In this document: positions 58,364-64,000 of the stretch, piece after piece
How the letters are laid out: every line of letters starts with the position of its first letter
Numbering within the stretch: the first letter of the stretch is position 1
Assembly (NCBI RefSeq): GCF_014200455.1
Contig: NZ_JACHBW010000016.1
Span: 62,001 to 126,000, forward strand
Reading direction: 5' to 3'
From: Paraburkholderia bannensis
GTDB lineage: Bacteria > Pseudomonadota > Gammaproteobacteria > Burkholderiales > Burkholderiaceae
Length of the DNA: 64,000 nt
Notes under the pieces: model-generated
Database searches by the model: none
What the model saw: the letters and a program-made list of their open reading frames with translations, nothing else
Told to the model about the DNA's origin: nothing
Program-made: the position numbers and the translations under genes

Positions 58364-59563
58364 ATGAAAAACTCACACTTCCCGTATCGCGGCAAGGCGC
58401 TCAAGACCCTGATTGTTGCGGGCGCATCGATGGGTGCAATGGCAGGATCGATCAGCGCGCAGGCGCAATCGAGTGTCACGCTCTATGGCGTGCTCGACGA
58501 TTCGATCGCCTACGTCAACAACCAGAAGGGTCATTCGAACGTTTATCTGCGGCAGGGCAATCTGTACGCGTCCAAATTCGGCTTCAAGGGCGCGGAGGAT
58601 CTCGGCGGCGGCACCAGCGCGATCTTCGAACTGCAGGCGGGTTTCGATCCGAACAACGGCACGGCGTCGTCGGCGGGGCTGCTGTTCAATCGCCAGGCTT
58701 ACTTGGGCCTGCAAAACAGGACCTGGGGCACGCTCACGATGGGCCGCCAGTACACGCCGTACTTCCTGCTGGTCGGCCCGCTGGCGTCGAGCACCTATCT
58801 GACGGGTGCCACAGGCGCGCATCCCGGCGATATCGACAGTCTCGATACCACGGTGCGCATCAACAACTCGCTCACCTGGACGTCGCCCAACTGGCAAGGT
58901 CTCAGCGCGAGCGCGCTGTATGGTTTGAGTGGCATTCCCGGCAGCGTCGGCGCAGGACAGACGTGGAGCGGCGCGGTGCGTTATGCGATTGGCGGCGTCA
59001 ATCTTGCAGCGGGCTATCTGCGCATGAACAACACCGGCCGCACGGTGAATTTCGATCCCGGCGCGACGGGCTCGTTCGCGACATCGGCGCTCAACGCGGG
59101 CTATCTTTCGGCGCGCGCGGTGCAGAATGCGGCCGTCGCCGGCACATGGACAACGGGCGGACTCACGCTTGGCCTGACTTACACCAACGTCGAATATCTG
59201 TCCGGCGGCTATTCGGCATTTCGCGATACTGCGGTGTTCAATACCTATGCGGCCCTGGCGGCGTATCGCTTCACACCGGCGTTCGACGTGGCGGCGGGCT
59301 ATGCATGGACGCTGGCGTCGAAAGCCAACGGCGTTTCAAGCGCCGCGCGCTATCAACAGGTCTCGCTCAAGCAGGCTTATCACTTCTCCAAACGCACAAC
59401 GCTTTATGCCTTGCAGGCCTGGCAGCACGCCAGCGGGCAAACGCTCGGCTCGAACGGCGCGATCGTCGATGCCGTACCTGACGTGGGCGATTCGCAGAAT
59501 TCGACGCCTTCGTCCACGCGTTCGCAATTCGTCGGGATGCTGGGCATCGCTACCGTGTTCTAA
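58364..59563 (+). CDS. Gram-negative outer-membrane porin
   Basis: 399 residues: signal peptide (to about AQA, residue 34), SSVTLYGVLDDSIAYVNNQ and SKFGFKGAEDLGGG, FNRQAYLGL, ending GIATVF with C-terminal Phe. Same family as the two other porins. It lies 37 bp after the MFS gene and 42 bp before the GH31 gene, so a shared transcript is likely. Confidence 0.92.
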   Translation: MKNSHFPYRGKALKTLIVAGASMGAMAGSISAQAQSSVTLYGVLDDSIAYVNNQKGHSNVYLRQGNLYASKFGFKGAEDLGGGTSAIFELQAGFDPNNGTASSAGLLFNRQAYLGLQNRTWGTLTMGRQYTPYFLLVGPLASSTYLTGATGAHPGDIDSLDTTVRINNSLTWTSPNWQGLSASALYGLSGIPGSVGAGQTWSGAVRYAIGGVNLAAGYLRMNNTGRTVNFDPGATGSFATSALNAGYLSARAVQNAAVAGTWTTGGLTLGLTYTNVEYLSGGYSAFRDTAVFNTYAALAAYRFTPAFDVAAGYAWTLASKANGVSSAARYQQVSLKQAYHFSKRTTLYALQAWQHASGQTLGSNGAIVDAVPDVGDSQNSTPSSTRSQFVGMLGIATVF

Positions 59564-59605
59564 ATATCAAGAAGCAATTACAAAGCAATCCCAGGGAATC
59601 GCCAG

Positions 59606-62020
59606 ATGGCATCGTTACTGAATCGCCCGTTTTTCCGCCTGATTGACGAAGCGCGCAACCGCCTGATCTTGCAAAGCGCGCAGGGCGCGACCATTGAAAT
59701 CTTCGTGCTCGAAGAGGATATCGTGCGGGTGCGCGTGCTGCCGGACGGCCAGCCGCATGGGCCGCGCAGCTGGGCAATCGCGCCAGGCATGGACGACGTG
59801 CCGATCGAAGGCCGCGACCGGCTCGATCTGTCGGGCTTCGCGCTGCCCGGCTATGCCAGCGAGATCGCGGCCGACTGCGTGCGCGTGAGCACGCCGAAAA
59901 TCCGCCTGACGGTGAAACTCGACGGCGGCTTCTGTGCATGGGAAATCAATCAGGATGGCGAATGGTTGATCGCACTGGAAGACCGCGCCACCCAGGCCTA
60001 TAACTTCGGCTGGTGGGACGAGCGGGTTTATCACTACGTGCGCCGATTGCCCGGCGAAATGTATCTGGGCCTGGGCGAACGCGCGGGCGCGCTCGATCGT
60101 GCGAATCAGTCGTTCCGCATGACCAACGTCGACGCGATGGGCTATAGCGCGAAAACCACCGACCCGCTCTACAAGCACATTCCGTTCTACCTGACGTGGC
60201 GCGCGCAGACGCGAACGGGCTTTGGTCTGTTCTACGACACGCTCGCCGATTGCACCTTCGACATGGGCCGCGAGCTGGACAACTATCACGGCCACTATCG
60301 GCACTTCATTGCCGATCACGGCGATCTCGACTATTACTTCATCGCTTCGCCGGGCACGCCGCTCGACGCGGTGCGGCGCTTTACGTGGATGACGGGCCGC
60401 CCGGCGCTGATGCCGAAGTGGGGGCTGGGCTATTCGGGCTCGACGATGACGTATACCGATGCGCCCGACGCCCAGGCGCGCATGAACGAATTCACCGAGC
60501 GCTGCGCCGAACACGACATTCTGTGCGATTCGTTTCATCTCTCGTCGGGCTATACGTCGATCGATGCGAAGCGCTACGTGTTCAACTGGAATCGCGAGAA
60601 ATTCCCTGACGTCGAAGGCTTCGTCAATCGCTATCTGGAACACGGCGTCAGGTTGTGCGCCAACATCAAGCCTTGTCTGCTGCGCGATCACCCCGAGTTC
60701 GAGCGTGCACAGCGCGATGGCCTGCTGATACGCGACTCGGACGGCCAGCCTGCCTGGGTGCAGTTCTGGGACGAAGTGGGCGCGTATCTGGACTTCACGA
60801 ATCCGGCTACTCTGACGTGGTGGAAGGCGCGCGTGACCGACGCCCTGCTGCGTTACGGCATCGCCTCGACCTGGAACGACAACAACGAATTCGAAATCTG
60901 GACGCCCAATGCACTGGCGCACGGTTTCGGCCAGCCCTTCCCCGCGCGCGAGGCCAAGGTGTTGCAGACCTTGCTGATGATGCGTGCATCGCGCGACGCG
61001 CAACGCGCTTATGCGCCGGAAAAGCGGCCGTTTCTGGTGTCGCGCTCGGGCTGCGTGGGCATGCATCGCTATGTGCAGACCTGGTCGGGCGACAATGCGA
61101 CTTCCTGGGAGACGCTGCGCTACAACCTCAAGATGGGGCTGGGGCTGGCGCTCTCGGGCGTGTCGAATATCGGCCACGATATCGGCGGCTTCGCGGGTCC
61201 CGCGCCGGAGCCGGAACTGTTCGTGCGCTGGGTGCAGTTTGGCGTGTTCATGCCGCGTTTCAGCATTCATTCGTGGAACGACGACGGCACGGTCAACGAG
61301 CCGTGGATGTACCCCGAACTCACGCCGCGCATAGCGAATCTCGTCAAGCTGCGCTACCGCCTGATCCCGTATCTCTATCAGTTGCTGCACGAATCCAGCA
61401 CGCGCTATGAGCCGGTGCTGAGTCCCACGTTCGCGCAATTCCCGGCGGACGCGCGGTGCTACGCCGAATGCGACGACATGATGCTCGGCGCGTCGCTGCT
61501 GGTTGCGCCAGTCGTGGAGGCAGGACAGCGCGAGCGGCAGGTGTATCTGCCCGCTGGCGCACGCTGGGTCGACTACTGGAGCGGCGCGGTGTTCGAAGGT
61601 GGGCAGACGCTCACGCTACCCGCGCCGTGGGATGCGCCGGTCATGCTGATCCGCGAAGGCGGCGTGATCGCGCTCAACGTGGCGGAACAGCATTTCGGCG
61701 AGCGGGCGGACCGACGCGCCTTCATGGTCGTGCCGATGGCGGCCGAGGGCGGCACGAGCGCGCAATATATCGAGGACGATGGCGAAACGCAGGCCTGGCG
61801 CGATGGCGGTTGCGGCACATGGCGTATCGCCGTGCAAGGTGGCGCGCAGACGCTCTCGATCACGCTCGCGCGCGAGGGAGACAGGCGCTTTCTGTGCGAC
61901 ACGATCGAGCTCCATCTGCCAGACAGCGAAACGCGCGCGATCATGCTCGACTCGGGGCGCATCGTCGCGGACCTGCGCGACGGCGGCTGGCGAAAACTGA
62001 CGGTCGATCTGGCTGCTTAA
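59606..62020 (+). CDS. GH31 alpha-glucosidase-type hydrolase
   Basis: 804 residues. N-terminal beta-sandwich, then the (beta/alpha)8 catalytic barrel with nucleophile D425 in TWNDNNEF and acid/base D496 in WSGDN; additional GH31 segments are FGLFYDT, SDSFHLSSGY-like CDSFHLSSGYTSID (309-322) and IGHDIGGF. GH31 contains alpha-glucosidases, alpha-xylosidases and sulfoquinovosidases; the WNDNNE form and the lack of the sulfoquinovosidase QQWxR-type motif argue for an alpha-glucosidase/xylosidase. No signal peptide, so it acts in the cytoplasm on imported substrate. It follows the porin by 42 bp. Confidence 0.9.
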   Translation: MASLLNRPFFRLIDEARNRLILQSAQGATIEIFVLEEDIVRVRVLPDGQPHGPRSWAIAPGMDDVPIEGRDRLDLSGFALPGYASEIAADCVRVSTPKIRLTVKLDGGFCAWEINQDGEWLIALEDRATQAYNFGWWDERVYHYVRRLPGEMYLGLGERAGALDRANQSFRMTNVDAMGYSAKTTDPLYKHIPFYLTWRAQTRTGFGLFYDTLADCTFDMGRELDNYHGHYRHFIADHGDLDYYFIASPGTPLDAVRRFTWMTGRPALMPKWGLGYSGSTMTYTDAPDAQARMNEFTERCAEHDILCDSFHLSSGYTSIDAKRYVFNWNREKFPDVEGFVNRYLEHGVRLCANIKPCLLRDHPEFERAQRDGLLIRDSDGQPAWVQFWDEVGAYLDFTNPATLTWWKARVTDALLRYGIASTWNDNNEFEIWTPNALAHGFGQPFPAREAKVLQTLLMMRASRDAQRAYAPEKRPFLVSRSGCVGMHRYVQTWSGDNATSWETLRYNLKMGLGLALSGVSNIGHDIGGFAGPAPEPELFVRWVQFGVFMPRFSIHSWNDDGTVNEPWMYPELTPRIANLVKLRYRLIPYLYQLLHESSTRYEPVLSPTFAQFPADARCYAECDDMMLGASLLVAPVVEAGQRERQVYLPAGARWVDYWSGAVFEGGQTLTLPAPWDAPVMLIREGGVIALNVAEQHFGERADRRAFMVVPMAAEGGTSAQYIEDDGETQAWRDGGCGTWRIAVQGGAQTLSITLAREGDRRFLCDTIELHLPDSETRAIMLDSGRIVADLRDGGWRKLTVDLAA

Positions 62021-62168
62021 AGCGACATGGCGCGCACGTCGATGCGCGCAAGCCGCTTGACGTGGCGCGGGCACGATATCCGCGCCCGAAAACGCCGCCC
62101 TTGTCGAAGCGCCAGGCGCAGCCGTGATCATGCCGCGAGTTTCATTGCATTGCCGGCTTCATTCGGCC

Positions 62169-64000
62169 TCATTCAGCCTCGCCGCCATGCGCCTTATGCT
62201 GCGCCGCAAGCTTGTCCTGCTGCGCCGGCGGCACGGGATCGTAATGGCTCAGCTGGATGCTGTAATTGCCGTTGCCGCCCGCCATCGCATTCAGGCGCGA
62301 CTGGTAGTCGTTGAGTTCCGCGAGCGGCACTTTGCCCGCGATCACCATCGCATTGCCGTTCACGGTGTGGGTGCCGTGCACCTGGCCGCGCCGCGCGGAG
62401 AGATCGCCGATCACGTCGCCCATCGCCGCTTCGGGCGTCATCACCTCGATATCGACGATCGGTTCGAGCACCACGGGCTGCGCCTTGAGCACTGCATCGA
62501 TAAACGCCTTGCGCCCCGCCGTGACGAACGCCACTTCCTTCGAATCGACCGGATGGCTTTTGCCGTCGAACACGGTCACGCGCACGTCCTGCATCGGAAA
62601 ACCCGCGAGCGGGCCGCTTTCGATCACCTGCTGGATGCCTTTTTCGACGGCGGGAATGAACTGCGAAGGAATCGCGCCGCCCTTGACGGCATCGACGAAT
62701 TCGAAGCCCGCGCCGCGCGGCAGCGGCTCCACGCGCAGCATGACTTCGCCGAACTGCCCCGCGCCGCCGGTCTGCTTCTTGTGGCGGCAGTGCCCCTCCG
62801 CCTTGCCGCCGATGGTTTCGCGCCACGCGATGGTGGGCGGGCGCGTCAGGACTTCGAGCTTGTGCTGGTCGGTCAGGCGCTCCAGCAGATAGCGCAGATG
62901 CAGTTCGCCCAGCCCGCGCACCACGGTCTCGTTGGTGCCCGCCGGATGGCTGATGACGAGGCACGGATCCTCGGCGGCGAGCTTTTGCAGCACGTCCCAC
63001 AGACGCTGTTCGTTGCCGCGCCGCGCCGGTTCGATGGCGAGGCCGTAGATGGGATTCGGAAAGTCGGGCGGCGTGAGATGGATATTCCCGTCCTCGGGCG
63101 CGTCGTGCAGCACGTCGCCAAACGCAATGTCTTCGGCTTTTGCCACCGCGCAGATATGGCCGGGCCCCGCGCGCGGGATTTCGGTGTGATCCTTGCCTTG
63201 CAGCATCAGCAGATGCGCGACCTTGAACGGCTGGCGGCCATTGCCGATATAAAGCTGGCTGTCGCGCGTCACCGTGCCCTGATGAATGCGAAACAGCGCA
63301 ACCCTGCCGATATACGGGTCCACCACGACCTTGAAGACATGCGCGAGCACGTGTTTATCCGCGCGCGGCTCGGCGCGCACGGGTTCGGTTTTAGCGCCGG
63401 TCTCACGGTAAAAAAGCGGCGGATTGCCTTCGGTGACATTGGGCAACAGTCGCACGAATACGTCGAGCAGTTGCGCGATGCCCGCACCCGTCGCCGCCGA
63501 GGTGAAACACACCGGCACCAGATGGCCCTCGCGCAAGGCGCGCTCGAACGGTTCGTGCAATTGCTCGGGACGGATTGCTTCGCCCTGTTCGAGATACAGC
63601 TCCATCAATCCGGCGTCGAGTTCGATCACCTGATCGACCAGCGCATTGTGCGCCGCCTCCACCGAATAAAAATCCGCCTCGCCGGACGGATTGAAAAAGC
63701 AGTCGACCACATCGGTTGCGCCTTTTGCGGGCAGGTTGATGGGCAGGCATTGCTTGCCGTACGTCTGCTGGATCTGCGCGAGCAGGCCGGGCAGATCGAC
63801 CTTTTCGCCGTCGATGCCGTTCACCACGATCAGGCGGCAGAGCTTGCGCGCCTCGGCGGCGTCCATCATGCGGCTGGTGGTCATCTCGATGCCGGTGCGC
63901 GCGTCGATTACGATGGCCGCCGTTTCCACGGCAGTCAATGCGCCGATGGACAGGCCCGCGAAGTCGGGATAACCGGGGGTGTCGAGCAGATAGATGCGCG
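62169..64000 (-). CDS. EF-G-like GTPase (5' part outside window)
   Basis: The visible 610 residues are an elongation-factor-G-like protein missing its first part (P-loop and start are beyond 64000). G3 is present as DTPG (in LLDTPGYPDFAGLS); the G4 motif reads NGID (VVNGIDGEKVDLP) instead of N-K-x-D, so guanine specificity may be altered. Domain II (GRVALFRIHQGTV), domain III and IV (TGGAGQFGEV, the EF-G IV loop) and V are present. This is the FusA2/EF-G-II-like subgroup found beside normal EF-G in many proteobacteria; its role is unclear. Convergent with the GH31 gene. Confidence 0.88.
   Translation of the reverse strand, partial: RIYLLDTPGYPDFAGLSIGALTAVETAAIVIDARTGIEMTTSRMMDAAEARKLCRLIVVNGIDGEKVDLPGLLAQIQQTYGKQCLPINLPAKGATDVVDCFFNPSGEADFYSVEAAHNALVDQVIELDAGLMELYLEQGEAIRPEQLHEPFERALREGHLVPVCFTSAATGAGIAQLLDVFVRLLPNVTEGNPPLFYRETGAKTEPVRAEPRADKHVLAHVFKVVVDPYIGRVALFRIHQGTVTRDSQLYIGNGRQPFKVAHLLMLQGKDHTEIPRAGPGHICAVAKAEDIAFGDVLHDAPEDGNIHLTPPDFPNPIYGLAIEPARRGNEQRLWDVLQKLAAEDPCLVISHPAGTNETVVRGLGELHLRYLLERLTDQHKLEVLTRPPTIAWRETIGGKAEGHCRHKKQTGGAGQFGEVMLRVEPLPRGAGFEFVDAVKGGAIPSQFIPAVEKGIQQVIESGPLAGFPMQDVRVTVFDGKSHPVDSKEVAFVTAGRKAFIDAVLKAQPVVLEPIVDIEVMTPEAAMGDVIGDLSARRGQVHGTHTVNGNAMVIAGKVPLAELNDYQSRLNAMAGGNGNYSIQLSHYDPVPPAQQDKLAAQHKAHGGEAE

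Noticed and set aside
59615..61438. Minus-strand frame antisense to the GH31 gene
   Set aside because: Shadow composition; the GH31 catalytic motifs are on the plus strand.
59606..62020. GH31 enzyme as sulfoquinovosidase
   Set aside because: The active-site motif is WNDNNE and no sulfoquinovose gene neighbours are present.
1..64000. CRISPR arrays, rRNA or tRNA genes
   Set aside because: No regularly spaced repeats or conserved RNA gene sequences were recognised on either strand.

Overview
The window looks like a high-GC chromosome segment from a Burkholderiaceae member of the Paraburkholderia/Caballeronia type. The evidence is three Burkholderia-style porins whose mature ends begin AQSSVT-YG, a heavy load of LysR regulators, many aromatic or N-methyl Rieske oxygenases with VanB-type reductases, an HHHH-motif peptide, and a large intergenic inverted-repeat element of the kind I associate with Paraburkholderia. 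No tRNA, rRNA, CRISPR array or intact transposase was seen.

Layout. (1) 1-3673: the right-hand end of a prophage: holin (cut by the window), SAR endolysin, nested Rz/Rz1 spanins, an unknown lipoprotein, a bidirectional terminator, and a lower-GC AlbA_2/ATPase gene that may be phage cargo. (2) 4111-9028: a ubiX-ubiD decarboxylase pair, divergent from a LysR gene across a perfect LysR-type palindrome, then a tartrate/D-malate dehydrogenase and a small winged-helix-like protein. (3) 9065-10831: an XRE-PAS-PAS sensor-regulator and a 557-bp nested inverted repeat. (4) 10833-19578: a quaternary-amine-type Rieske catabolic locus (reductase, semialdehyde dehydrogenase, oxygenase) divergent from NCS1 permease, porin and LysR, with about four copies of a TTGTTAACCCATAG-like operator between them. 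It ends in a GbcA-like pseudogene that has lost both metal centres.

(5) 19689-32855: housekeeping and accessory genes: HiPIP, a histone-H1-like protein, an ankyrin protein, FKBP, a debranching-enzyme/GH63-like glycosidase pair, YaiI, an HHHH peptide, two tandem LysR genes and a quinone-oxidoreductase-like enzyme. (6) 32986-39805: LysR, a POT peptide transporter divergent from an XRE-cupin regulator, and a three-gene envelope module (coiled-coil protein, frameshifted membrane protein, SBP-LysM fusion) that I cannot match to a described system. (7) 40419-45793: a stand-alone Rieske oxygenase, DUF1801, a CopC/outer-membrane/DUF2946 copper-type cluster facing an ArsR regulator, and a PLP decarboxylase. 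(8) 46004-49168: a secreted propeller-like protein and a porin. (9) 49181-56637: LysR, an orphan amino-acid binding protein, an AtcB/AtcC-like pair (thiazoline to N-carbamoylcysteine to cysteine), vanAB, a decayed vanA-like gene and a MarR regulator. (10) 57031-62020: an ACS-family MFS transporter, porin and GH31 glucosidase forming a sugar-uptake unit. (11) 62169-64000: an EF-G-like GTPase cut by the window end.

Overall the segment is catabolic and accessory: scavenging of N-methylated and aromatic compounds, peptides, sugars and sulfur amino-acid precursors, mostly under local LysR, MarR or ArsR control. Of five Rieske oxygenase loci, two are decayed. All family assignments are from reading the sequence; no database search was run.
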